64,000 nucleotides of DNA from Humulus lupulus (taxonomy: Eukaryota > Streptophyta > Magnoliopsida > Rosales > Cannabaceae), in NCBI RefSeq assembly GCF_963169125.1, contig NC_084794.1:91867018-91931017 (forward strand). Direction: 5' to 3'. The position numbers and the translations under genes are program-made. Under the pieces are notes generated by a model, which searched no databases, was not told the DNA's origin, and was given only the letters and a program-made list of their open reading frames with translations. Within the stretch, counting starts at the first letter, position 1. Every line of letters begins with the position of its first letter. This document shows, piece after piece, positions 22,007 to 33,217 of the stretch.

Positions 22007-22960
22007 ATACATAAACCAACAAAAATGAAAAAACCCAATAGCTAGCCATTATAAAAAAGAATTATATAATTTATTTCTCTAACTTTGTACACTTGTTACA
22101 TATTCAGTGATACTAGAATTCTACATGAGCGGAATGTATTTAGTATCATAATTTTTAAGATAAAAAGACTAATTATTGTAATTCTATTCATGAAACTAAT
22201 AAAAAATATTTATATTATCTTGTTTTTCTTCAAGTTTAATTTGGTTTCTTTATGTTTGTAAGGAAAAAGTGTTTCTTCATAGCCTTGTGGACTAAGTTGA
22301 GGAGAAGAAGGAACCACCAAGAACTAGCCACAGTAAGACGTACAAATTCATAGATTTCCTTAGTAGTTTACGGTTTTTCATTTTCATTTTCATTTCTTAG
22401 GATGGCTATGAATTTGTGGGGCGTTTTATATAGTTTTAATCTATGTTTAGGGACTATAAAATTTCATTAAGGGGTTGTGAATGGTTTAATATGATAAGGC
22501 TTGAATCTGTCTTTTGCTTTCATTAGCCTTTTTATCTCCACTTTCTTATTGTATCTTTTGTCCAATGTTCTTTGTGTAGCTAGTTGCATATATAACTGTG
22601 TTGTTGAATTAATTATTTTTAATAAATCAGATATATTTTTATTTGTAGCTATGATATATGAATGAAATTTATTAGGTTACCATAATAATTATGATCATGC
22701 AATAGTTTTTGTTTTAGTGTGTTTTTGTCTCATCCCATTACACTCAGTTTAGCTCTTTTTTCTCTGTCCTGGACTGGTTTTTTCTCTGTCCTGGACTGGT
22801 TACATTTGTTGAGTTCATGCAAAAAAATTTCAAATTTCACAGCTGCAACTATTCTGTGAAAAAGTGATTATTTGTTAATCAAAATATCCAAAATGTATTG
22901 TTATGCTCAATATTTTTGTTTTCGAAATAGAGGTTTAACTAGTGGCTGAAATATACTTTA
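21052..22960. other. AT-rich interval up to the element B insertion site
   Basis: I see no recognisable gene. A short exon-like piece follows an acceptor at about 21373 (TTTCAG, then DWIKLLKETV in one frame) but I cannot identify it. A 22-bp unit (TTTTTTCTCTGTCCTGGACT...) is doubled at 22755-22798. The last five bases, CTTTA (22956-22960), are the target-site duplication of element B. Confidence 0.5.
21973..22006. repeat. TA/TG dinucleotide microsatellite
   Basis: The run is (TA)n followed directly by about eleven TG units. It is an ordinary compound microsatellite, likely length-polymorphic. Confidence 0.95.
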
Positions 22961-24595
22961 TGTTGACGGTGAGAACTCGTCAACTAAGTTGAGTTGGAAA
23001 AATTATCAAATCTAGATCACTAATCGGAAAGCTGTAAAAACTTGAACAATAACTCAAGAACAATGATAGAACAATAATGAAGAATTCAGTCTTTCATTCA
23101 CACTCAAGCCTCTGCTACAGTAAAATTTCCAACCCCCTTTCAGGTGGTCTTATAGTCCATTTTATAGTAGGCTCTAATGGCCTTAGGTACATAGTGGTCC
23201 AGGAGACCATAGGGTACATAAGTACTATGTTAGGGGAGTGGCTTCAGAGGTTGTGGTCGTACATCCAGCACAGGAGCAGGTGTCAGGAGAATGCCTCCAC
23301 TACTTGTCTGTACCCATGTCTGATGAGTGGTGGCAGGCGTAGTGGCGCAGGAGGTAATGGTGTCGGCTCTGACCTATGGCCATAGACGTACAGACCATGA
23401 CTCTTACCCCAGCAGTCTCATTGGCACTGGTATCCGTACTCAGTACTAGGTCGTACAAATGTGTCCCATTCGACTCGTGCTGGAGCCTCTAAGCATAGGG
23501 GTCTCAAGGTGTAAGGAATGGGACCTTGGGTATGTGTTATGGTCCCGGCGTGAGGTGGAGATCTTGGATCCTTGGCACGAGATGCCTGAAGCCTCCCGAG
23601 GTCACTCATGAGTCCGGTTGATAGGCATGTGGCCTTGGCGGACGTCTAAGGATGCGCGGCGAGACGCCCTCCTTGCGACCTCCTTGGTGACTCGGCTCCC
23701 TAGCTGCTCACGAGGCCCCTCTCCTCTTATGAGGCCACGCGAGGCCATGCTTGGGCGAGGCCATGCGAGGCTCTACTTGGCGAGGCCGTGCGGAGCCTTA
23801 CTTGGCGAGGCCTTGCGAGGCCCTACTTGGCGAGGCCATGCGTGACGAGGCCATGTGAGGCCCTACTTGGCGAGGCCATGCAAGGCTCTACTTGACGAGG
23901 CCATGCGTGGCGAGGCCATACTCGGCGAGGCCGTACTTGGCGAGGCCATGCATGGCGAGGCCGTGCGAGGTCATACTTGGCGAGGCCATGCGAGGCCATA
24001 CTGGGCGAGGCTACGCAAGGCCCTACTTGGCGAGGCCATGCGTGACGAGGCCATTCGAGGCCCTACTTGGTGAGGCCATGCGAGGCCCTACTTGGCGAGG
24101 CCGTGCGAGGCCATACTCGGCGAGGCCAGGCGAGGCCCAACTTGGCGAGGCCATGTGAGGCCCTACTTGGCGAGGCTACGCGAGGCCATATTACTTGGGC
24201 GAGGCCATGGGCGCGACGTCGAGAGGTTCTAGCGAGGCCACTTGATCACTTCGGCCTATGGCAAGGCGAGGCCATTTCGGCCTACGAGGCGAGGCCACCT
24301 GGGCCTATGGCGAGGCGGGGCCACTTGGTCACTTCGGCCTATGGCGAGGCAAGGCCACTTGGTCACTTCGGCCTATGGCGAGGTGAGGGCTCACAGGGGC
24401 ACTCGGGTGCGCGCATAAGGACGCGAGGCGGGGCCTCGCGTGGGCAGATGGGTGCGCGCATAAGGGCGCGAGGCGGAGCCTCGCCTGGGCACTTGGATGC
24501 GGGTCACTGATGGCTGCGCGCCATGAGACCCTTGAGGCTTAGGCGGTACCCACTCAAGGCCAGGCCAGACCTTAGGTGAAATTTGAGCGTCTACA
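22961..24595 (-). repeat. Element B 3' LTR (1635 bp)
   Basis: It starts TGTTGACGGTGAG and ends GCGTCTACA, and matches 50562-52306 over its whole length. A minus-strand TATAAAAT at 23159-23166 lies about 200 bases from the U5 end. The U3 side is unusually GC-rich and contains a long minisatellite. The 110-bp length difference from the other LTR lies mostly in that array. On the minus strand a purine tract, CTGGGGGGCAAG, directly precedes it (24596-24607). Confidence 0.95.
23735..24190. repeat. GC-rich 25-bp minisatellite in the element B 3' LTR
   Basis: Units are variants of GCGAGGCCATGCGAGGCCCT followed by ACTTG, about 25 bases, in higher-order mixes with GCGTGGCGAGGCC blocks. Because the units are CG-rich and near-free of stop words, several frames stay open across the array and create false ORFs. 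A second, looser repeat of CACTTCGGCCTATGGCGAGG follows at about 24236-24385. Confidence 0.92.
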
Positions 24596-25244
24596 CTTGC
24601 CCCCCAGTCTAGGAGAGGACCTTTAGGTACTCTTGTAGACTATTCACCTTGATTCTTATAAATAGGCCTTCATGCATGGCCTAATATTTTCACCTTACTT
24701 CCTTGGCTTAGTGCTTTGGAGAACCCTTCTTTTTTCAAGAGGCAAGAGGTTCAATCCTCCACAACCCAATTTTTTCCACAGTTTCATTTTTTTTTATTTT
24801 TTCACTTCATTTCATTCATTTTTTTTTTTATATGAGCTAGTTTTATGGTGTGTCTATTTTATGACTAACACATCTTTCTGGTTCATTCTTGCAGACGCGC
24901 ATTTTCGACTCTTTGGTGCTTTTCGCTCCCCGACCTCCTTTGGACCACAACTTCGCTCTCTTAATCGCTTGAGGTATATTTTCTTTCCTTCTCCCTTTTA
25001 TATATATATATATATATTTTTATCGGGTCCAAACTAGCAGTACTTGGGATGGGGTACATTAGTTTGAGCTTGTAGTGAGTTTGACCATATGCACGCCCCT
25101 CCTCTTTGTTTGTTTTTTTTTTTATATCCTGTAGCAGGCCATTTAGGGCATTTGCATCTAGAGGTATTAAGCCTATTCTTTTGTGTTTTGTAGCCTTCCC
25201 CTCGTTCATACGTGAGCCCCTTTTTGCTGTTGGGACGTGGTTTC
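24596..25244. other. Element B: polypurine tract and leader of the antisense ORF
   Basis: The minus-strand polypurine tract (CTGGGGGGCAAG, 24596-24607) abuts the 3' LTR. The rest is T-rich and contains a TA microsatellite at about 24999-25017. It would be the 5' leader or promoter of the plus-strand antisense ORF. AGGCCTTCATGCATGG and TATAAATA (24657-24664) lie about 590 bases upstream of the putative ATG. Confidence 0.55.
24657..24664 (+). promoter_or_regulatory. Possible TATA box for the element B antisense ORF
   Basis: TTATAAATAGGCC on the plus strand is a classical plant TATA box, about 590 bases upstream of the antisense ORF's first ATG (25245) and just outside the LTR. It is the best candidate for a separate antisense promoter. 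No transcript evidence is available. Confidence 0.45.
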
Positions 25245-27678
25245 ATGGCCAGTGACGGCCCGTCCGATATACCCCCAAGGGCTGAGTTTATTGACCTGTC
25301 CTCAGACTCAGAGTCCCCTGAGGACAACCCTCACCAGGACTATGACTCCTTAAGGCAAGCTCGCATCCGCCACCTTGAGTGCATGGCCGAACTTAGGCGT
25401 AAAATTTGGGTGGTGGAGAGCGAAATTGACTCGGTGTCGAGAGGAGATGGAGGACTTTCACCCCCAGACCTTAGTAACCATATAGCGCGTCTTAGGACGA
25501 CCCTTTTTGAATTGCGGTGGGAGTTAGAATTTATGGAGGGACACCTTCCGCTAGAAGCTCCCACTCCCTTCTCGCCTGATGACGGTCATGGGGCTGCTAG
25601 CTCCCCTCCCCAGCCCCTAGTCTCAGTTTATCCTAGCTTAGTGCTTCCGCCATCGCTCCCTCGATGGAAAACTCTTGCTTGGAAGAAGAAATGGAGGGTT
25701 AAGTGTTCTGCCTCTTCCTCACATCTTTCTTTTGATTTTGCAGATATGCCCCTCTACTGGCGTCCAGTCTAGTGTCACATGTGTCTCCAAACAAATTGAA
25801 GGAGATCGTGAAGCACTACCGTGTTGCTCCAGAATACGCCCTGTATGCTCCTCAGGAGGCCTGCCGGGCCGACCGCCCTGAGAAGGGTTTTGTGGCTTTG
25901 AGTGAGCAGATTTTGAAGGTGGGTGGCACCATTCCTTTGCACCCGTTTTTCGTGGCGATTCTCAACTACTTCGACTTGGCCCCTCTTCAACTGTCACCCA
26001 ACAGTTGGTTGACTTTAAGTTGACTTTTCATTTGGTTCAAGGGAAACGTCAAACGCGCCCCGATGGCGCAAGAGGTGCATTCCTTGTATGACCTCATGGA
26101 AGTGCACAAGTCCAAGGGCTTTTACTACCTGCAGAAGGCCAACAACGAGATCCCCTTGATAGAGGGCTCAGTGTCCAACACAGGGCCTTGGAAACAAGAC
26201 TTTTTCTGGGTAGAGGGTCCTCTCTCTGTTTGTGAAGACTTTCGCGCCGGCCCTAGTAAGTACCCTGGTCTTTCTTTTCTTCTTATTAGAACTTATTGTT
26301 TCGTACTCTTGCTTGTACTGACATTGGCGTGGATCATACAGGGAAATTTGCTGATCCTTCGGTCATTGGGCCGGAGGCGGAGGCCATAAAAAACCTCATT
26401 AATGCAGACTCCGCCCTGAAGAAGGCGGCAGTCCTATTTACTGTGGTGAACCTCAACCGCCACCAGCTGTCCCCGGTCTCTGACCCCAAGATCCTGTGGT
26501 CAGTTATTGGGTCTAAGAAGGCTATGGCTATGCCGGCTGAGCCGTCATTACACGACGGTGAGGCCGAGGAGGAGATGGAGGATGCCCCCCTCGAATGTGG
26601 TGGATCTCATCAGCGCCCCCTGTCCCCCGGGGGATGCCCCCCCTATGGCTCCCATGACCAGGACATGGCCTTTCAATCTCTGGACCCGCAGGCCGCAGCG
26701 GGATGTTATGCTCCCCCTGGCCTTGATGGCTGTGACACCTTCCTTCAGGTCCCTCGTGATATTGGCTCACCGGGGGCTGATTTCATCGACCTTGCGGAGG
26801 CCCCCTCTAATCTACCAGGGTCTCAGTTTTTCTCCTTCCCTGCGCCCCCTCCTGCTTCGGCGAGCGGGTCATCCGTCCCTGTCCAACAAGATGCTCCTAG
26901 TATGGAGGCAGAGCCTTGGGTGACTAGGATGGCCTCATCTTATGCGCAGCGTTACATTCAAATTGCCTCGGGCCTCCCTGTCTCCGACTGGAGGGGTCTA
27001 GGGAATGTGACTCAACCAGACCTTGGGGACACCCTAAGGAGCGCCGCGGCCTGGGTGAGTTCTTGCACCTTGCGTCGATTAGTATTATGTATAGATGTAC
27101 ATGTGTTTTTCTTTTTGTTACTTATTGCTGATGCCATTGACTTTTTTGTGCAGATCTACACTGTGTCTCTTCGGTATGCCGACACGTCTAGCACCCTCTC
27201 CGCATCTACTGTTGAGAGGGACTGTCTTATAGCTCGGGCCCAGGAGCTCGAAAATGAGCTTAACGAGACCAAGGTCAAGTTGTCCAAGGCCCGGACTAAG
27301 TCTGCCAACTTGCTCTCAAAGAGGGAGAAAGCGAAGGCTGAGATCAAGGAGCTAAAGGGCAAGGCTAGACGCTTGGAGCGCGAGCTCCAGGGGGCCAAGG
27401 CCACTGCGGCTGCGTCGCAGGAGAGGGTTATTCAACTGGAGACCGAAGTCGAGGCCCTTAGGGCCGAACTACAGTCAGTGCAGGAGAGGAACGCTTCCTT
27501 AGAGGCGGAGAGGGCTTCCTTGGAGGCGGCGAGGGCTTCCTGGGAGGCGGAGAGGGCTTCCTTGGAGGCGGAGAGGATCACCACCGAGCGCAGGTCTATA
27601 GATCGTGCTCTTTTCAATGTGTGGAGGCAGGCCGTTGCCCGAGCGGCCTTGTGGAGTGCCCACCATAGGAGGCCTTGA
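25245..27678 (+). CDS. Element B antisense ORF (aORF), multi-exon
   Basis: The ORF lies opposite to gag-pol. Likely exons are 25245-about 25697, 25744-26255, 26342-27054 and 27154-27678; the last two junctions are in phase and have clean GTGAGT and TGTGCAG sites. The first junction does not restore the frame as read, so the exon 1 end is uncertain. Exon 2 has the shared block (VAPEYALYAPQE, IPLHPFFVAILNYFDLAPLQL) also seen in element A's aORF, interrupted by an in-frame TGA at 26021-26023. Exon 3 is acidic/Pro-rich. Exon 4 is a long coiled coil with a 21-bp repeat encoding (A/E)RASLEA at about 27490-27575. The function is unknown. Confidence 0.7.
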
Positions 27679-28817
27679 AGTAGTCTTGCTTTTTTTTTTT
27701 TTTTTTACTTTTAACTTTGTAATATCATTATCACTGCTACTTTTCTTTTGGTAACTCTTGTACTATCTTAAGAACTCTTTTTTCTAATGTATAAATACAT
27801 GTGTTGCTGTTTATTTCTTGTTCTACTGCATTTGAGGCCCTTTTAAGCCTGCATGATGGGGTTTGGTTGGTTCCCCTCATTTACTTACCAGGCTGGAGGT
27901 CCTTTGGAGCCCATACGAGAGGGTTCACTGAGACCTCTTTTGGTGCCTCTTGGTTGCTTCTACAAGGATATTTTGACCCCTTGGGTCCTAGTTATCCTTT
28001 TATGTTTTTCTTGCGCGAGCTTATTATTTCTTTGCGAGAAGCGTCCTTCTCGTCGTTATTCATAGTATTATTTTTGCAAGGGTCTCCTTTGGGACCCTTT
28101 TTGGCTAGGCGGCTTGGTGGCCGCTCTAGGCTTATTATTATTATCGTCACCATATATTTTTTTTGTAAGTCCCTATGGCCTCCCTTGGTGTTCACAAGGG
28201 TAGCTAATCCTTGTGATCCCAAGGGATGCCTTGTGAGGACTTCGTTTAAGGCCCTAGTATAGGGGGTCCCTTTGTTTTTGGGTCACTTCCTCCTGATGGA
28301 GGGCCCTTTTTAGGATCCTCTTGGTAGAGGGTCCCTTTTTTTTTTTAGGGGCCTCCTTTTTAGAAGGGCTAGGGGTCCTCTTGGTAGAGGGTCCCTTTTA
28401 GGGGCCTCCTTTTTAGAAGGGCTTTTAGAAGGGCTAAGGGTCCTTTTTAGGACCCTTCGTTAGAGGGCCCTTTTTAGGTTCCCTTTGCTAGGCGCATGCT
28501 ATCGGCTCCTATCCTGCCCCCCAAGTGTCTGGTGAAATTTATTTCGGCAGACACTTTGACTGATGCCCACGTAGCGAAGGAAAATAACACAAGAGGTTGC
28601 CAGCAGTTTCTCCCATAACATGCAGTTTCAATCATCACATTCATAATAAACAGTCTAATACAAATAGTTGCAACGGTACATATAAGGTTTTTATAGAAAA
28701 CAAAAATAAAAAGACTCACACCTACTCAGGAGGCTATCTAAGTAACCTCTTTGATTTCTCCCTATCACATCAAGACAGTGTGCAACACTTGTTCTTTTAC
28801 CATCGGACGTGGGCGTC
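27679..28817. other. Element B spacer between antisense ORF and integrase
   Basis: This is a non-coding spacer, T-rich at first and then G/C-rich with many GGGTCC/AGGGCC words. It contains the tandem repeats at 28255-28490. By its position it holds the 3' ends of two convergent transcripts. The open frames here are short and overlap in unrelated frames. Confidence 0.55.
28255..28490. repeat. Degenerate tandem repeat in the element B spacer
   Basis: The phrases TCCTCTTGGTAGAGGGTCCC and TAGGGGCCTCCTTTTTAGAA recur two to three times (at about 28315, 28377 and 28430), spaced by about 50-60 bases with deletions. It occupies the same spacer position as the array of element A but is unrelated in sequence. 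Confidence 0.75.
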
Positions 28818-30251
28818 TTATTGGTAGTACTTCCTCAGGTGCTCCGCGTTCCATGCTCGGGGTATGATGGTGTCATCCATGCGTGCCAGCTTGTAAGTGT
28901 TCGGGGGTACGCACTGAGCAACCTGGTAGGGCCCCTCCCAATTCGCCCCCAGCACTCCTGCGCCTGGGTCTCGTGTGTTAGGGAGTACCTTCCTTAGCAC
29001 CAAGTCGCCAACTCTGAAAGTTCTCTCTCGCACCCTCGAATTGTAGTATCTTGCGGCGCGCTGCTGGTATACCGCCACCCTCATTTGTGGTTTTTCTCTC
29101 TTCTCTTCAAGCATGTCTAAGCTTTCGGCCAAGGCTACACGGTTGGCCTCGTCTCCATATGCCTGTACCCTGTGGGACTCAACTCGCACCTCAACTGGGA
29201 CCACGGCCTCGCACCCATAGGCCAAGGACAATGGGGACTCCCTAGTAGTTGTGCGTGGGGTGGTTCTGTAAGCCCACAGTACATTTGGCAGCTCATCTAC
29301 CCAGGCTCCCTTCATTTTCTCTAGCTTTGTCTTCAAGTTCTTCTTAAGGACCCTGTTTATGGCCTCCACTTGTCCATTGGCCTGGGGGTGCACAACCGCG
29401 GAGAAACTCCTCCTTATGCCCCTTTCCCTACAATATTCATCGAAAGCTCCCCCCTCGAACTGGGTACCATTGTCAGAAATAATTTTGTAGGGAACTCCAT
29501 ATCTACAAACAATGGATTTGTTGACGAAAGAGGTGATGTGCTTGGCGGTTATCTTCACAAGGGGTTCTGCTTCTACCCACTTAGTGAAATAGTCCACTGC
29601 CACCACCGCGTATTTCGCTCCACCCCTGTCTGTAGGAAGAGCTCCGATCAAGTCTATCCCCCAGATGGCGAAGGGCCAGGGGCTGGTCAAGCTGGTCAGT
29701 TCATTTGGGGGTCTCCGAGGGTAGTTGGCGTGCCTCTGGCATTTGTCGCATTTCGTGGCAAAGTCATGCGCATCTCTCTCCATGGAGGGCCAGTAGTATC
29801 CTTGTCTCATGGCCTTCCTGGCTGTGGAGGGTCTACTCTCGTGGTTGCCCCACTCTCCCTCATGTATCTCTTGTAACACTTTCAGCGCTTCGTCTTCTTC
29901 TACACACCGCAGGAGTGGCATTGAGAATCCTCTTTTGTAAAGGACCCCATCTACCAGGGTGTGTCTTGCGGCTCTGTACACCAACCTCTGGGACTCATTT
30001 TTGTCTGCAGGCAAGGTTCCTTCTTCCAGGTACCTCTTGATTGGCTCGGTCCATGACTCCCTTGGGACACTAATCATGTGCACGTCGACGCCTTCGATGC
30101 TAGTCTTGGGTAAGTACTCCACGGGTATTGACTCCAAGATATCACCATCCTTGGTAGACGCCAGCTTTGCGAATTCATCGGCATGGGTATTCTTTTCTCT
30201 GGGGATTTGCTCTATGTTATATGCCACCAACCGTCCCAGATAGCCCTTCAC
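28818..30251 (-). pseudogene. pol: Element B pol, 3' portion: end of second RNase H and integrase
   Basis: This minus-strand open frame of 477 codons encodes the C-terminal end of the archaeal-type RNase H (IEQIPREKNTHADEFAKLA), then an integrase with an HHCC finger (KCDKCQRHA), catalytic core residues in WGIDLIGALP, SDNGTQFEG and NGQVEAINR, and a C-terminal domain (GDLVLRKVL, EGPYQVAQCV) ending AEHLRKYYQ-stop. The integrase itself looks intact. It is separated from the rest of pol by element C, inserted at 30252 within the second RNase H. The TTCAC duplication (30247-30251) is coding, and the reading frame is continuous across the empty site. Confidence 0.93.
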
Positions 30252-32523
30252 TGTAATGCCCCGGATTCCCTATTATGGTTGATGGCTGGATTAGTAGGCC
30301 GGGAGGGCCATAATTGTTTAATTATGCCATTTAATGTGTTTATGCATGTTTATGAGAATTATATTATAGTATAATGTTAATTGTACGCATGTCAGTGATG
30401 TATGTTGAGACTACATTATGATGTGGGTTTGTTCAAGCTTTTCGACATGAGACGATCGTAGAATATTGATTAGCAGTTTAGTCACAACTGGTTTAAGTGT
30501 CGGGACTTGGGTTGAGTCTCAGGGTGATTTTGATGGTTAGAGTGTTACCGGGAGATAAAGGGTAACGGGTTGTGAATTATTGGCATTTGAGGACATTGAG
30601 ACTAGCGGGAATTGGAGAGCGTTAATTATGATTAACGAGTTAGGAGGGAAGTACCAAATATGCCCTTGGGAGCCTTTAGAAACTATTAATTGACCTAGGG
30701 GTAAAATGGTCATTTCACCCTTAGGATAAATATAACTCTTGATGGCTGAAGAAAGTAGTGGAAAAACAGAGTATGCAAAGAGTTCTCCCGTACCTTCTTC
30801 TCCTCACTGTTCTTTGTGGTTTTTGAACCAATTTTGAGGATTCAAGCTTAGGAAGCAAGCCTTGGGAGTTTAGGAGTGTGTTCCACCATTGAAGACCATC
30901 ATAAGCCAAGCTTTGGGTAAGTTTCTAACCATGGTTTTCTCTGGTTTGCCCTGTTTTGGCTTTGTTTTGCAGCTGTGATTACTAGGTTGAATTCATGGTT
31001 TTGTTGGGAGTTTTGGCTAGGGTTCCCATGCTTGTGATGTTTGGGGTGTGTTGGGATGGTTTTTGGGTTTATTTGGCATCAAGAATAGGATTTGGAAGCT
31101 TGGAAATCGAGTTATAATCGAAGGAGTTGAAGAAGGTCGGTTCAGGGGAGTTTGGGCTTGGAGGTAGCGCTACAGCGCCCACCCTAGGGCGCTATAGCGC
31201 TCCTCAGGAGGCTTTCTGGCACTTGGGCGGTTCTGAGTATAGCGCTGTGGCGCTAGGGGTTGAGCGCTGTAGCGCTACCCTGTTCCTTCCCAACCCCGTT
31301 TTGAGTGTTTTTAAGGGTTTTTGACTTGGGGTTTCAATCCTTAAGGCCCGAGATCAAATCTACTCACCGTGTGGGCATGTTTCGAGGTCCCGAGGGTGGT
31401 GCTTAGGTTAAGAACCTATTATTATGGATTCTCATTAATGGAGGTTATAATTGGTTGTGATTAGGTAACCGCTAAGGAACTAAAACATCGATCGTTCTCA
31501 GGAGTCGTCTTTATCGTACTTCCCGCTCGAACCTGAGGTAAGAAAACAGTGTATGGATACAGTTGCACCCTGTACAAGTATATGACATGCATGGTTTGAT
31601 ATTGAGGCATGTTGGTTGATATATGTGAACGTGGATTGCACATTAAATGCTAATGAATGCTGATTATCTGTTTAAGACACTGACTAGTCAGGGACGACTC
31701 TAAAGTTGATGATCACGCATTGAATGGCTCTATGGCATTAATGCGGGACCGGCCCTAAGGTCGATGAACTTATAAGCGCTTGCCTGGTCTACGACCAGAT
31801 GTCTATAAACAAGGTATACGACCTCGGTGACTGTTAGTCACGTGGCTAAAGGACGTTGTCCATAGCTTCGACTCTAGAGTCGTGAGGAAGGTTATGTTGG
31901 TGACTAATCACCATGCACCTATCCTGGTCGAACATACGAAAGAATCACTTTACCATTAAGCCCTGGTGACCCTACCGTCACATGGCTAGAGGGACCAATG
32001 CTCATTATCGTGGCTTTTGGCTATTGTCATCTATTTGTTTGGACTGAGAGTCCAGAAGGGTTGTTATGATCATTGTTGATATTATATCATGTCTTATTGT
32101 GTTTTCTTGCTGGGCCTTGGCTCATGGGTGCTATGTGGTGCAGGTAAAGGGAAGGAAAAGCTTAAGCAGCCCTGAGTGGAGAGCTTGGGCGATGTTGTGT
32201 ACATACAGGGCCGCTTGACCGCCACGGTCAAGGAGTTCTCAGAGGGACTAGGGGTTTACCCTATTTTTGCCGCTTAGGCCGGCGGGGATTGTAAATTTGG
32301 AACTGTAGCGACTCTTTTGTATTACGAACTACTTGTAAACATTTTGAAAGGCTCATGAGTAGTTTATTTACTTAATGAAATGTACCCTTTCCTTTTTACT
32401 GGTTTTCTACCTTAACCTAATAATAACACTTAGATCACGTTTTTAACCAAAGGACGCGGGTAGCGGGTCAAATTTCCAGTTCACCGTTCACCGTAACTGT
32501 TCTGGGGTAACCAGGGCGTTACA
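30252..32523 (+). repeat. Element C 5' LTR (2272 bp)
   Basis: The ends are TGTAATGCCC...GCGTTACA. It matches 43827-46097 base for base apart from scattered differences, which I estimate at about two per cent. It contains AGCGCT palindromes at 31163-31279, described separately. The length suits Tekay/Del LTRs. Confidence 0.95.
31163..31279. repeat. Nested palindromes in the element C 5' LTR
   Basis: GGTAGCGCTACAGCGC (31163-31178) and its exact reverse complement (31264-31279) bracket an 85-base loop that has its own palindrome, GCGCTATAGCGC (31189-31200). The same arms are intact in the 3' LTR at 44737-44752 and 44838-44853, while two internal GCGC words there have decayed to TGC/ATT forms. 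Confidence 0.85.
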
Positions 32524-32526
32524 ACT

Positions 32527-32538
32527 TGGTATCAGAGC
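32527..32538 (+). other. Primer binding site of element C (initiator Met tRNA)
   Basis: TGGTATCAGAGC three bases after the LTR end is the standard plant iMet tRNA primer site used by many Ty3 chromoviruses. Confidence 0.95.
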
Positions 32539-33217
32539 AATGCCAAGGTTAGGGTTCCTGTAGACTGGCTGGGTATGTACACACATTATCGAAGTCAAGC
32601 TCGACTCATGGTTTGGTGGCTATCTGAGTGGTTACATGCATAATTGCTTAAATGTGATATATATGCTTTACCTATGTGCATGAGATATTATGTTGAGCTT
32701 GTGCCCTGAGATATTATATCTTTAGCAAATGTGTACTGATTAGTACTGAGATTGCTCGCGCCTGCTTATTAGTATGGTTGTTTATAAGTTATTATGTGAT
32801 ACATGCTGAATGCTGAGTGCCATAAACATGTATCTGCTTGCGAATACTGAGTGACTGTGGAATGTGATAGTTGTCTGCTGTTCTTGGACCGTGAGGCGGC
32901 AAGGGGTTTAGTTATTACTACCTGACTGTCCGTATTGATTGTTGTTTCAGTAAGGTATCAGTGACAGAATGAACTCAGGACAGACAAACATGTCAGCTGG
33001 CCAGAGTGATCCAGGCCAGAATAATAACAGTCAGGGTCAAGAGAATGACCAATCCCAGATTCCACAGCCAGCACCTGCAAACTGGCAACAGTTGTTTGAG
33101 GAGTTGCAGGATACAGTGTTAAAACAGGGAGAGGAGCTTCGTCTACTAAGACAGCAGCAAGTGCCTGTAGTTGCCAATGTTGCAGAGGCACCTTCTGTGT
33201 CGGTGCCAGTTACTGGG

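Noticed and set aside
23618..24510. Several overlapping open frames in the GC-rich LTR array
   Set aside because: They arise from a stop-poor 25-bp tandem unit read in different frames and have no domain or start context. The same holds at 51352-52253.
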